Under the pieces are notes generated by a model. That model had not been told where the DNA came from and did no database searches. It saw only the letters and a list, made by a program, of their open reading frames with translations. From Syntrophaceae bacterium UBA6112 (GTDB taxonomy: Bacteria; Desulfobacterota; Syntrophia; Syntrophales; UBA5619): a stretch of DNA of 5,780 nucleotides. Position 1 is the stretch's first letter. Each line of letters begins with the position of its first letter. The stretch lies in NCBI GenBank assembly GCA_002423465.1, contig DIWG01000082.1, positions 584 through 6,363 of the forward strand, read 5' to 3'. Made by a program: the position numbers and the translations under genes. Positions 1 to 5,780 of this stretch are shown piece by piece.

Positions 1-1475
1 CTTTTGCGGAACCAGTTCACGTAGAAGATTCGCGGGGCGTGTTTCCCGAGACGGTCGCCCATCGTCAGCCAGTGGCCGAAGTAATCGGCCATGTTGTAGC
101 CGCAGAAGGGCTGCATGGCGAATGGGTCGCGCCGGAGGTTGCCCACGGCACCGATGTTGGCGGCGGTCGTCTCCGAAGAGGCTGTTGCGCCCATGAAGAC
201 GCCGTGGTCCCAGGAAAAGGCCTCGTGGACCAGGGGCATGACGCTTGCGCGGCGGCCGCCGAAGACGAAGATGTCGATGGGAACGCCCTCGGGCTTCTCC
301 CAGTCGGGGCAGATGACCGGGCATTGTCCGGCCGGGGCGGTAAAACGGGCATTGGCATTAGCGGCCGGTTCACTGCCGCCGGGCGCCCAGTCCCGGCCCT
401 TCCAGTCGATGGCGTGGCTGGGCGGCGCCCCGTCCATCCCTTCCCACCAGATGTCGCCGTCGTCGGTCAAAGCGCAGTTGGTGAAGATCGTGTTCTCTTT
501 GATGGTGTCCATTGCCGAGGGGTTGGAGTCATAGGAGGTGCCGGGGGCGACGCCGAAGAAGCCGTATTCGGGGTTGATCGCGTAGGGTCTTCCATCGGGA
601 CCGATTTTGATCCAGGCGATGTCGTCGCCGACGCACTCGCATTTCCACCCGGGGATGGTCGGCGTGAGCATGGCCAGATTGGTCTTGCCGCAGGCGGACG
701 GGAAAGCCGCCGTGATATGGTACTGTTTCCCCGCAGGGTTCGTGAGGCGCAGGATGAGCATGTGTTCGGCCATCCATCCTTCCCGCTTTGCCATCGCCGA
801 GGCGATGCGGAGCGCCAGGCATTTCTTCCCCAGCAGGGCGTTCCCGCCGTAACCGCTCCCGTAGGACCAGATGAGGTTCTCCTCCGGGAAATGGCTGATG
901 TATTTCTTCTCCATGGGGGCACAGGGCCAGGGCACATCTTTTTGTCCCGGGGCGAGCGGTGCGCCGACGGAATGAAGGCAGGGGATGAACTCGCCGTCGG
1001 CGCCGAGTTTCTCGATCACTTTTGTCCCAACCCGCGTCATGATGTGCATGTTGCAGACCACGTAGGGGCTGTCCGTAATCTCGATGCCGATCTTGGCGAT
1101 GGGCGAATCCACAGGGCCCATGGAGAAGGGAATCACATAGAGGGTTCGTCCCTGCATGCAGCCCTCGTAGAGGCCTTTCATTGTTGCCTTCAGTTCAGCC
1201 GGGGCGACCCAGTTGTTGGTGGGTCCCGCGTCTTCGCGGGTCGCCGTGCTGATGTAGGTGCGATCTTCAACCCGGGCGACGTCGCTCGGTTGGGAGCGGA
1301 AGAGAACGCTGTTGGGGCGTTTGGCGAGGGGTGTGGCTGCGCCGCCCGCCACCATCTGTTTCATCAGGTGGTCATACTCCTCCCGACTTCCGTCACACCA
1401 ATAGACGGACTCGGGCCGGCACAGGTCGGACACCTCCTTCACCCAGTTGTTCAATCTTGCATTTTGTACGGTCAT
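1..1475 (-). CDS. pckG: Phosphoenolpyruvate carboxykinase (GTP), 3' end cut by window edge
   Basis: Cytosolic enzyme that interconverts oxaloacetate + GTP and PEP + GDP + CO2, the entry step of gluconeogenesis (or anaplerotic CO2 fixation in the reverse direction). The minus strand reads 491 codons from the ATG at 1475 and is still open at the window edge, ending NWFRK; about 115 C-terminal residues of a usual 600-620 are missing. Hallmarks of the GTP family, not the ATP family, are all present: YVIPFSMGP, then GSGYGGNALLGKKC with Y209 and the metal ligand K218, AEHML with metal ligand H238, the P-loop FPSACGKTN (258-266) with the reactive C262, and the kinase-2 metal site VGDDIAW with D284/D285. 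FGGRR and the lid segment before DPFAMQPF follow. Positions from Y209 to D285 match human cytosolic PEPCK with a constant offset of 26, so this core has no indels. It lies 65 nt downstream of the aldolase gene on the same strand and is probably co-transcribed. Identification is secure. Confidence 0.97.
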   Translation of the reverse strand, partial: MTVQNARLNNWVKEVSDLCRPESVYWCDGSREEYDHLMKQMVAGGAATPLAKRPNSVLFRSQPSDVARVEDRTYISTATREDAGPTNNWVAPAELKATMKGLYEGCMQGRTLYVIPFSMGPVDSPIAKIGIEITDSPYVVCNMHIMTRVGTKVIEKLGADGEFIPCLHSVGAPLAPGQKDVPWPCAPMEKKYISHFPEENLIWSYGSGYGGNALLGKKCLALRIASAMAKREGWMAEHMLILRLTNPAGKQYHITAAFPSACGKTNLAMLTPTIPGWKCECVGDDIAWIKIGPDGRPYAINPEYGFFGVAPGTSYDSNPSAMDTIKENTIFTNCALTDDGDIWWEGMDGAPPSHAIDWKGRDWAPGGSEPAANANARFTAPAGQCPVICPDWEKPEGVPIDIFVFGGRRASVMPLVHEAFSWDHGVFMGATASSETTAANIGAVGNLRRDPFAMQPFCGYNMADYFGHWLTMGDRLGKHAPRIFYVNWFRK

Positions 1476-1482
1476 CATCATT

Positions 1483-1488
1483 CTCCTT
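1483..1488 (-). promoter_or_regulatory. Ribosome binding site of pckG, upstream of a triple ATG
   Basis: AAGGAG on the minus strand is followed by one A and then three in-frame ATG codons (at 1481, 1478 and 1475). Spacings from the AAGGAG are 1, 4 and 7 nt. The third ATG has the best spacing, giving MTVQNARLNNW, so the start at 1475 is preferred. The protein would differ by at most two extra methionines. Confidence 0.75.
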
Positions 1489-1540
1489 CATATGCGATAA
1501 CGGTTCGGTTACACCATCCGATCTATTGTCCGAGGCTGAA

Positions 1541-2314
1541 TCAAACCTTCAGCAATTTCAGCGCCTCGCGGCCCCGGTCGATGATCATGTTCGTCTCGTA
1601 GGACCAGGTGATCATTTGCATCCCCTGGCCGATCCAGTAGCGGAGATCCTCGATGCCGGGGATATGGTTTCCCGAGGCCTTGCCGTTCTTTTTGCAGGCG
1701 TCCACGACCTTCTGGACGGCGGCCCGCACCTCCGGATGGTTTCCCTGCCCCGGAAAGCCCATGTCGAGGGAAAGATCTTGCGTTCCCATCATGGCCACGT
1801 CGATTCCCGGGACGGCTGTGATGGCCTCCACGTTTTTAATGGCCTCGGCGCTCTCCATCTGGGCGATCAGCAGGGTTTCGTCGTTCACGGCGCGGAAATA
1901 GTCGGCCGCCTCCTTGAACTCCTGGCGCTCCTGCTGCCGGAAAATCGGCACCGCCGCGCCCCGCCTCCCCTCGGGCGGGTATTTCCCGTAACTCACGAGC
2001 GCCTTCGCCTCCTCGACTGTGTCGAGATGGGGCACCCAGATCCCCTCCGCCCCCATGTCCAGCGCCTTGGCGACATAGGCATAGTCCAGGCGGGGAATCC
2101 GTACGACACTGCTGACCCGCGTTTTCCGTGCGAACTCCAGGATCGGGGCAATGTCCGACATGTCATAAGAGGCGTGCTCCATATCGATCACGAAATAATC
2201 GAATCCGGCGATCTCCAGAATCTCTGAGATGTTGATGTTGCGTGCCTCCTTGATCATGGTACCGAAGACCCGTTCCCCGTTTTTCATCTTTTTCTTGATT
2301 GTGTTGATTCTCAT
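1541..2314 (-). CDS. HpcH/HpaI-family class II pyruvate aldolase
   Basis: A 257-residue protein of the HpcH/HpaI aldolase/citrate lyase family (4-hydroxy-2-oxoheptanedioate aldolase, 2-keto-3-deoxy-L-rhamnonate aldolase and 5-keto-4-deoxy-glucarate aldolase group), the usual length. These cytosolic metal-dependent TIM barrels cleave or form 2-keto-4-hydroxy acids through a pyruvate enolate. Active-site elements seen: VIDMEHA with D44 and probable catalytic base H47; VRIPR with the pyruvate-binding R72; GAEGIWVPHLDTVEEA (88-103); the family signature KYPPEGRRG (111-119); QMESAEA with metal ligand E154; and GTQDLS with metal ligand D180. The ATG at 2314 sits 7 nt behind AAGGAG, so the start is firm. 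The true substrate cannot be read from the sequence, and HpaI-type enzymes are promiscuous and can also decarboxylate oxaloacetate. The gene has its own 5' leader after the atpB terminator and is followed 65 nt later by pckG. No phenylacetate or sugar-acid catabolic genes are visible nearby to fix its pathway. Confidence 0.9.
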   Translation of the reverse strand: MRINTIKKKMKNGERVFGTMIKEARNINISEILEIAGFDYFVIDMEHASYDMSDIAPILEFARKTRVSSVVRIPRLDYAYVAKALDMGAEGIWVPHLDTVEEAKALVSYGKYPPEGRRGAAVPIFRQQERQEFKEAADYFRAVNDETLLIAQMESAEAIKNVEAITAVPGIDVAMMGTQDLSLDMGFPGQGNHPEVRAAVQKVVDACKKNGKASGNHIPGIEDLRYWIGQGMQMITWSYETNMIIDRGREALKLLKV

Positions 2315-2510
2315 GGTGATTCTCCTTATTTATTTGGCCTTGCTCTTCAAAGTTAACCCAGACGTATCCGGGTTTATGGATCTTTATAACATATCGCGCA
2401 AATGATTCATATCCGATTTCATGGACGAGGGCGAAGAACTTCCGCGGTCTCAACGGCCGCTGCCTCTCCAAAGGAATTCTGCAGGCAGGCTTGTTGATTT
2501 TAACAGAGCG
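2315..2510 (-). other. Non-coding leader between the atpB terminator and the aldolase gene
   Basis: This 196-nt gap follows the atpB terminator and should hold the promoter of the aldolase-pckG unit. The part nearest the gene is visibly more AT-rich than the flanking genes. A TATAAA hexamer lies in minus-strand CGATATGTTATAAAGATCC (about 2379-2397), but no good -35 box stands 16-18 nt upstream of it, so I do not call a specific promoter. An AAGGAG ribosome binding site lies 7 nt before the ATG at 2314. A small hairpin is listed separately. An open frame from 2471 runs through this gap and into the aldolase gene out of frame, but resembles nothing I recognise. Confidence 0.5.
2355..2374 (-). 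promoter_or_regulatory. Leader hairpin with UACG tetraloop upstream of the aldolase gene
   Basis: The minus strand reads AACCCGGATACGTCTGGGTT. It can fold into an 8-bp stem (seven Watson-Crick pairs and one G-U) closed by a UACG loop, a member of the stable UNCG tetraloop class. No U-run follows, so it is not an intrinsic terminator. It ends about 40 nt before the aldolase start and could shape the 5' UTR or mark an operator half-site pair. Function is unknown and chance is possible. Confidence 0.35.
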
Positions 2511-2539
2511 AAAAAAGGGGGACCGGCGGTCCCCCTTTT
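2511..2539 (-). terminator. Rho-independent terminator after atpB
   Basis: On the minus strand, AAAAGGGGGACC, a 3-nt GCC loop and GGTCCCCCTTTT form a 12-bp perfect stem, and the 3' arm runs into six Ts (complement of 2511-2516). It starts 4 nt past the atpB stop codon. G/C-rich core plus T-run is the standard intrinsic terminator layout. The A-run on the 5' side makes it partly symmetric, but no plus-strand gene converges on it. Confidence 0.9.
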
Positions 2540-2543
2540 GCGA

Positions 2544-3209
2544 TCAGTGGGCTTCTTCCATCGCCCCGGCGATGTACATCATCGCCAGCAACATAAAGAC
2601 GAGCGTCTGGATACAGGAGGTGAAGATCATCAGTGCGAAGACCGGCAACGGCACCAGGAGCGGAACCAGAAGCAGAACGACCGCCAGGACGATGTCTTCA
2701 CCCATGATGTTGCCGAACAGCCGCACGGAAAGGGAGAGGGGGCGGGAAAGGTGGCTGATGATCTCGATCGGCAGCATGAGCGGCGTGAGCCACCAGACCG
2801 GTCCCATGAACTGTTTGACATATTTGTATCCGTGGACCTTGATCCCGACCACATGGGTCATCACAAAGACCACGACGGCCATCGAAACGGTTGTGTTGAG
2901 GTTGGCCGTCGGCGACTCGAAGCCCGGGATCAGGCCGAGGAGGTTCGAGGTCAGGATGTAGAGGCCCAGCGTCGCGATCAGCGGGAAGAACCTCCTTCCC
3001 TCATGTCCCATGGTGTCGGTGAGGAGGCTGTCGAATCCCCCGATAATGACCTCCATGACGTTCTGGAATTTCCCGGGGAAGATGTTCAGCCGACGCGTGG
3101 CCAGGAAGGAGAAGAGGGCCAGAAACGCCATGACGAACCAGGTATAGGAGACGACGACGAGGTGATGCTCCTTGAGCCAGTGGCTTTCGAAAAACAGGAT
3201 AGGTTCCAT
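2544..3209 (-). CDS. atpB: F1Fo ATP synthase subunit a
   Basis: Integral membrane proton channel of Fo that passes ions to the rotating c-ring. The protein is 221 residues, close to the short form (about 220-235) common in delta-type proteobacteria and shorter than the 271-residue E. coli protein. A first hydrophobic helix spans about 19-37, then helices at about 75-97 and 105-124 and the two long C-terminal helices from about 143 on. The essential arginine is R163 in SLSVRLFGN, followed by acidic E171/D172. Q201 in IQTLVFML matches E. coli Q252 of the last helix. I see no ligand set arguing strongly for Na+ rather than H+. The ATG has GGAGG 7 nt upstream and overlaps the atpI stop as TGATG, so translation is coupled. 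A terminator follows immediately; no atpE is found downstream. Identification is secure. Confidence 0.96.
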   Translation of the reverse strand: MEPILFFESHWLKEHHLVVVSYTWFVMAFLALFSFLATRRLNIFPGKFQNVMEVIIGGFDSLLTDTMGHEGRRFFPLIATLGLYILTSNLLGLIPGFESPTANLNTTVSMAVVVFVMTHVVGIKVHGYKYVKQFMGPVWWLTPLMLPIEIISHLSRPLSLSVRLFGNIMGEDIVLAVVLLLVPLLVPLPVFALMIFTSCIQTLVFMLLAMMYIAGAMEEAH

Positions 3210-3604
3210 CAGTTTACCTCCTCAACAGGTTTTTTCTTGGAGAACACGACAATGGTCGTAAGCACGATGTTCAAAACGACAACGGAGAGGCCGGCGACGA
3301 GGCCGATTACATCAACCAGATCGCGGGAAATGATCCAGTAGAGTGCGAGGGCCGTGACCGCCAGCCGAAGGTAATAGCGGAGCATGAGCGCCGCCCGCGC
3401 CCGGTTCAGATGTTTGCTGAATACACTCAGGAGATTGCGGTACAGCCAGTGAAAGTTGATAATGCTGATCAATCCCCCGAAGAGGATGCCGAGGCTGAAG
3501 CGGTGGGAACGAAGAAAAAGACTCCCCGCGACCAGAACGGCAAGCAGGATCCAGTTCGTGATCTCAAGCCTTTTTTGGAGCGGGTCTTTTTCGGTGCGGT
3601 TCAC
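3209..3604 (-). CDS. atpI: ATP synthase protein I (AtpI family)
   Basis: A 131-residue membrane protein with four hydrophobic segments (about 15-31, 37-55, 74-93 and 97-121), the layout of the ATP synthase I family. Members assist c-ring assembly or cation supply and are not part of the final rotary complex. The basic loop KHLNRAR (64-70) between helices 2 and 3 and the GILFGGLISIINF segment of helix 2 fit the family. The start is GTG at 3604; a stop codon in the same frame lies two codons upstream, so no earlier start is possible. The reading frame overlaps the end of atpZ by 41 nt, with only a weak ribosome binding site, which suggests translational coupling. Sequence conservation in this family is low, so the call leans on topology and position between atpZ and atpB. 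Confidence 0.85.
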   Translation of the reverse strand: MNRTEKDPLQKRLEITNWILLAVLVAGSLFLRSHRFSLGILFGGLISIINFHWLYRNLLSVFSKHLNRARAALMLRYYLRLAVTALALYWIISRDLVDVIGLVAGLSVVVLNIVLTTIVVFSKKKPVEEVN

Positions 3605-3848
3605 TTTTCACACTCGTGATGAGCGGTTGTTCGTCCTTGAAATGCGTCTTGATCAGGACATACATGTTCCTGAACCCGGCGACGATGCCTATCAGCAGAA
3701 AAAGGAGGGTGAAATAGGGTTCCGTTCCCAGTTTTCCGTCCAGCCATGTTCCCAGAAAGAGGCATCCGAAGATGGCGAGGACCATGGCGATGCCGATGCT
3801 GCTTGCATAGGCCATCTGAATTGCGGATTTTTTCGTCTCCTGATCCAC
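3564..3848 (-). CDS. atpZ: AtpZ/AtpI family protein (ATP synthase gene 1)
   Basis: A 94-residue protein with two transmembrane helices (about 12-34 and 45-67) joined by a short loop GTWLDGKLGTEPYF, the signature of the AtpZ (F0F1-ATPase gene 1) family, and a glycine-rich second helix ending GIVAGFRNMY. The polar tail (68-94) is strongly basic at its end (PHRKRPAPKKA). Relatives sit at the head of bacterial atp operons, and AtpZ has been linked to ion supply or assembly with AtpI. The start is GTG at 3848, chosen because AGGAGG stands 6 nt before it. Its 3' end overlaps atpI by 41 nt. It lies 33 nt downstream of fcl on the same strand, too little room for a separate promoter unless this lies inside fcl. 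Confidence 0.87.
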   Translation of the reverse strand: MDQETKKSAIQMAYASSIGIAMVLAIFGCLFLGTWLDGKLGTEPYFTLLFLLIGIVAGFRNMYVLIKTHFKDEQPLITSVKSEPHRKRPAPKKA

Positions 3849-3854
3849 CGCGGG

Positions 3855-3860
3855 CCTCCT
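3855..3860 (-). promoter_or_regulatory. Ribosome binding site deciding the GTG start of atpZ
   Basis: Minus-strand AGGAGG followed by CCCGCG and then GTG (3848-3846). This strong site at 6-nt spacing supports the GTG start and argues for efficient independent initiation at the head of the ATP synthase cluster, in contrast to the weak site of atpI. Confidence 0.8.
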
Positions 3861-3881
3861 AACACAATGCGGGGCATGAAG

Positions 3882-4817
3882 TCAAACAAAAAGGGGAGAG
3901 CGACGGTACCAGTCGATGGTTTTCCTCAGCCCCTCGCGGAAATCAGTCCCGGCCCGGAAACCGAATTCCCGAAATGCCCGGTCCGTATCCAGCATGCGCC
4001 GCGGCTGGCCGTCCGGTTTGGAAGCATCCCAGACAACCCGACCCTTGAAGTCCGTCAGCTCCACGATGAGGCCGACCAGATCCCGGATGGAAATTTCAAA
4101 ACCGGCGCCGATGTTGACGGGTTCGGGCTTGTCGTAATGTTCGGTTGCGAGGCAGATCGCCTCGGCGGCGTCCTCCACGTAGAAGAATTCCCGTGTCGCG
4201 CCGCCGGTTCCCCAGACAACGATCTCCGGATCTCCATTCTTCACGGCATCGACACACTTCTTGATCAGGGCGGGGATAACGTGGGAAGAGCGGGGATCGA
4301 AATTATCGCCCGGTCCGTACAGGTTGACGGGCAGCAGGAAGATCGCGTTGAATCCGTACTGTTGCCGGTAGGCTTGGGCCTGGACCAGCATCATCTTCTT
4401 GGCCAAGCCGTAGGGGGCGTTCGTCTCCTCGGGATATCCGTTCCAGAGGTCCTCCTCCCGGAAGGGCACAGGCGTGAACTTGGGGTAGGCGCAGATCGTC
4501 CCCAGTGCGACGAACTTGTCGATCTTCCGGAGATATCCCTCATGGAGAAGCGGAATACCCATCATGATGTTATCATAGAAGAGGGAGCCGGGGTTTTCCT
4601 GGTTGAAACCGATCCCCCCGACCTTGGCGGCGAGGTGGACGACGATGTCGGGTCGCTGTTCGTCGTAAAGCCGGCGAATATCTTCCGGGCGGATCAGGTT
4701 ATAATCGGGCAGATCGGCCACAAGGATTTCATTGCAGCCCTTCTCCCGGAAAGTCCGGATGAGATGCTTCCCCAGGAACCCTTTGCCGCCGGTAATCGTA
4801 ATGCGCTTCTCCTTCAT
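3882..4817 (-). CDS. fcl: GDP-L-fucose synthase (GDP-4-keto-6-deoxy-D-mannose epimerase/reductase)
   Basis: Cytosolic extended short-chain dehydrogenase that converts the Gmd product GDP-4-keto-6-deoxymannose to GDP-L-fucose using NADPH: epimerisation at C3 and C5, then reduction at C4. The 311 residues are the normal length. Seen: the nucleotide-binding TGGKGFLG (9-16), HLAAKVGGIGFNQENP (61-76), the catalytic pair Y136/K140 in APYGLAKK, C109 in GTICAYP, and H179 in SSHVIPAL, at the same numbers as the E. coli enzyme. Two positions differ from E. coli: T107 for S107 and K187 for R187, both conservative. C-terminal REFFYVEDAAEA and PVNIGAG segments are typical. The ATG at 4817 has AAGGAG 5 nt upstream; a large palindrome ends 7 nt further up. 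Gmd lies just upstream, so the pair supplies GDP-L-fucose for surface glycan. WcaG is a synonym. Confidence 0.95.
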   Translation of the reverse strand: MKEKRITITGGKGFLGKHLIRTFREKGCNEILVADLPDYNLIRPEDIRRLYDEQRPDIVVHLAAKVGGIGFNQENPGSLFYDNIMMGIPLLHEGYLRKIDKFVALGTICAYPKFTPVPFREEDLWNGYPEETNAPYGLAKKMMLVQAQAYRQQYGFNAIFLLPVNLYGPGDNFDPRSSHVIPALIKKCVDAVKNGDPEIVVWGTGGATREFFYVEDAAEAICLATEHYDKPEPVNIGAGFEISIRDLVGLIVELTDFKGRVVWDASKPDGQPRRMLDTDRAFREFGFRAGTDFREGLRKTIDWYRRSPLFV

Positions 4818-4835
4818 TACCTCTCCTTGATTGGT

Positions 4836-4908
4836 TGGGGTCAGGTCTTGAAAATTAGCGTTTTGTGCGCTTTATGAACGAAATGCTAATTTTCAAGACC
4901 TGACCCCA
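4836..4908. repeat. 73-bp near-perfect palindrome between gmd and fcl (REP/MITE-like)
   Basis: Positions 4836-4859 and 4885-4908 are perfect 24-bp inverted repeats; the outer part of the left arm reads TGGGGTCAGGTCTTG. Pairing continues inward with G-T, three T-A, T-G, G-C and T-A pairs to 4866/4878, leaving an 11-nt loop. The inner arms are AT-rich compared with the GC-rich genes on either side. No T-run follows on either strand, so it is not an intrinsic terminator. It begins 6 nt past the gmd stop codon and ends 7 nt before the fcl ribosome binding site. Outer sequences of the GGGGTCAG type occur in repeats associated with REP-type (RAYT, IS200-like) transposases; that link is from memory and not proven here. 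No target duplication is obvious in the flanks. Confidence 0.85.
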
Positions 4909-4914
4909 TGCTTA

Positions 4915-5780
4915 TTACAGACGGTGGTTGCCGCAAGTGTAGCCGGCGCTGACCAGCGTCTTTTCCTTTTCGGCAGCCTCGAGATCTGCGGCAATCATCA
5001 TCTCGATGAGCTGATCGAAGCTGACTTTCGGCTCCCAGTGAAGGACCTTGCGCGCCCGGTTTGCATCACCCAGCAGGACGTCCACCTCCGTCGGACGAAA
5101 ATAACGGGGGTCGATGGCCACATGCTTCTGATAATCGAGGCCGAGCTTCGCAAAAACCTTCTCGGCGAACTCGCGGACCGAATGGGTTTCGCCGGTGGCG
5201 ATCACATAGTCATCGGGTCTGTCCTGCTGGAGGATCAACCACATCGCCTCGACAAAGTCGCCGGCAAATCCCCAGTCGCGCTTCGCCTCGATATTCCCGA
5301 GGTAGAGCTTTTCCTGGAGGCCGAGCTTGATCCGAGTGGCGGCGCGGGTGATCTTCCTCGTCACGAAGGTCTCGCCGCGGCGGGGGGATTCGTGGTTGAA
5401 GAGGATTCCATTGGCGGCGAAGAGGTTGTAGGCATCCCGGTAGTTGCGGACAACGTAGTAGGCGTACACCTTGGCCGCGGCGTAGGGACTTTGCGGTTGA
5501 AACGGGGTCGCCTCGCTCTGGGGGGGCGGGGCAGCGCCGAACATCTCGCTAGAGGAAGCCTGGTAGAAACGGGTTTTGATCCCCGTTTTACGGATCGCCT
5601 CCAGAAGCCGCAGCGTCCCGAGGCCGGTGATGTCGCCGGTGTATTCGGGCATGTCGAAGCTCACCCGGACATGGCTCTGGGCGCCGAGGTGGTAGATCTC
5701 GTCGGGGCGGATTTCCTGCAGAAGATCGGTCAGTTGTCCGGAGACGGAGAGGTCGCCGTAGTGGAGATAGACCCGCGCCT
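4915..5780 (-). CDS. gmd: GDP-mannose 4,6-dehydratase, 5' end cut by window edge
   Basis: Cytosolic NADP-dependent short-chain dehydrogenase that converts GDP-D-mannose to GDP-4-keto-6-deoxy-D-mannose, the precursor of GDP-L-fucose and other deoxysugars. The frame is open to the window edge and gives 287 residues; roughly 60 N-terminal residues with the GxxGxxG cofactor motif are outside. Visible landmarks (numbered in the fragment): LHYGDLS (5-11), EIYHLGAQSHVRVSF (27-41), the catalytic QASSSE (73-78, with E78), and Y99/K103 in SPYAAAK. The Gmd-specific NGILFNHESPRRGETFVTRK, LGNIEAKRDWG, DPRYFRPTEVDVLLGD and LEAA segments follow. T132 of E. coli is replaced by serine (S76), also a hydroxyl residue. 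A GTG at 5664 is an internal codon, not the start, because conserved family sequence continues upstream of it. The gene ends in tandem stops TAATAA, and fcl follows 97 nt later. Confidence 0.96.
   Translation of the reverse strand, partial: ARVYLHYGDLSVSGQLTDLLQEIRPDEIYHLGAQSHVRVSFDMPEYTGDITGLGTLRLLEAIRKTGIKTRFYQASSSEMFGAAPPPQSEATPFQPQSPYAAAKVYAYYVVRNYRDAYNLFAANGILFNHESPRRGETFVTRKITRAATRIKLGLQEKLYLGNIEAKRDWGFAGDFVEAMWLILQQDRPDDYVIATGETHSVREFAEKVFAKLGLDYQKHVAIDPRYFRPTEVDVLLGDANRARKVLHWEPKVSFDQLIEMMIAADLEAAEKEKTLVSAGYTCGNHRL

Noticed and set aside
39..1601. 520-codon open frame on the plus strand
   Set aside because: It is antisense to pckG, whose minus-strand translation carries every hallmark of the GTP-PEPCK family. 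The plus-strand protein has no recognisable motifs and results from GC-biased third positions.
2379..2397. Sigma-70 promoter at TATAAA in the aldolase leader
   Set aside because: The -10-like hexamer has no acceptable -35 box at 16-18 nt; too weak to call as a feature.
2163..2471. 102-codon minus-strand frame upstream of and overlapping the aldolase
   Set aside because: Half of it lies inside the aldolase gene in another frame and is low-complexity there. The part in the leader has no ribosome site or known motif.
2421..3341. 306-codon open frame on the plus strand
   Set aside because: Antisense to atpB and rich in H, D, R, E and Q as expected for the complement of a membrane-protein gene; not a real protein.
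3456..4877. 473-codon open frame on the plus strand
   Set aside because: Antisense to fcl, atpZ and part of atpI, running into the palindrome; no family features, while the minus-strand proteins are clear.
4836..4908. Palindrome as intrinsic terminator of gmd
   Set aside because: Neither strand has a T-run after the stem; the minus strand continues AACCAATCAAGGAG into the fcl ribosome site.
4915..5664. Gmd starting at the GTG at 5664
   Set aside because: Conserved Gmd sequence (HYGDLS, PDEIYHLGAQSHV) continues in frame upstream to the window edge, so the GTG is an internal valine codon.

Overview
All seven genes lie on the minus strand. Read in the direction of transcription (high to low coordinates) the order is: gmd (5' end outside the window), fcl, atpZ, atpI, atpB, an intrinsic terminator, an HpcH/HpaI-family aldolase, and pckG (3' end outside the window). 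The DNA is moderately GC-rich with strong G/C third-position bias, which explains the long antisense open frames. A GTP-type PEP carboxykinase, a detached atpZ-atpI-atpB cluster with a short subunit a, and the style of the genes suggest a Gram-negative anaerobe of the former Deltaproteobacteria (Desulfobacterota, perhaps a Syntrophobacterales-type lineage). This placement is an inference from gene content, not a phylogenetic result.

Region 5780-3882 encodes the two-step GDP-L-fucose pathway. Gmd dehydrates GDP-mannose to GDP-4-keto-6-deoxymannose, and Fcl epimerises and reduces this to GDP-L-fucose for surface polysaccharide. The two genes are separated by 97 nt, most of it filled by a 73-bp palindrome (4836-4908) with 24-bp perfect arms. 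It has no U-tract and looks like a REP/MITE-type mobile repeat rather than a terminator.

Region 3848-2544 encodes membrane components or assembly factors of the F1Fo ATP synthase: AtpZ, AtpI and subunit a. The genes overlap (41 nt, then TGATG), indicating translational coupling. They start only 33 nt after fcl, so read-through from the sugar-nucleotide genes is possible. The cluster stops at a strong terminator (2511-2539) straight after atpB, with no c-subunit gene (atpE) where one is usually found.

Region 2510-1 holds a 196-nt leader with a small UACG-loop hairpin, then the aldolase and, 65 nt later, pckG. These two probably form a second transcription unit in C3/C4 central carbon metabolism (pyruvate, oxaloacetate, PEP). 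Nothing here amounts to a clearly new system. The points most worth checking are the palindrome, the ATP synthase cluster without atpE, and the aldolase-pckG pairing.
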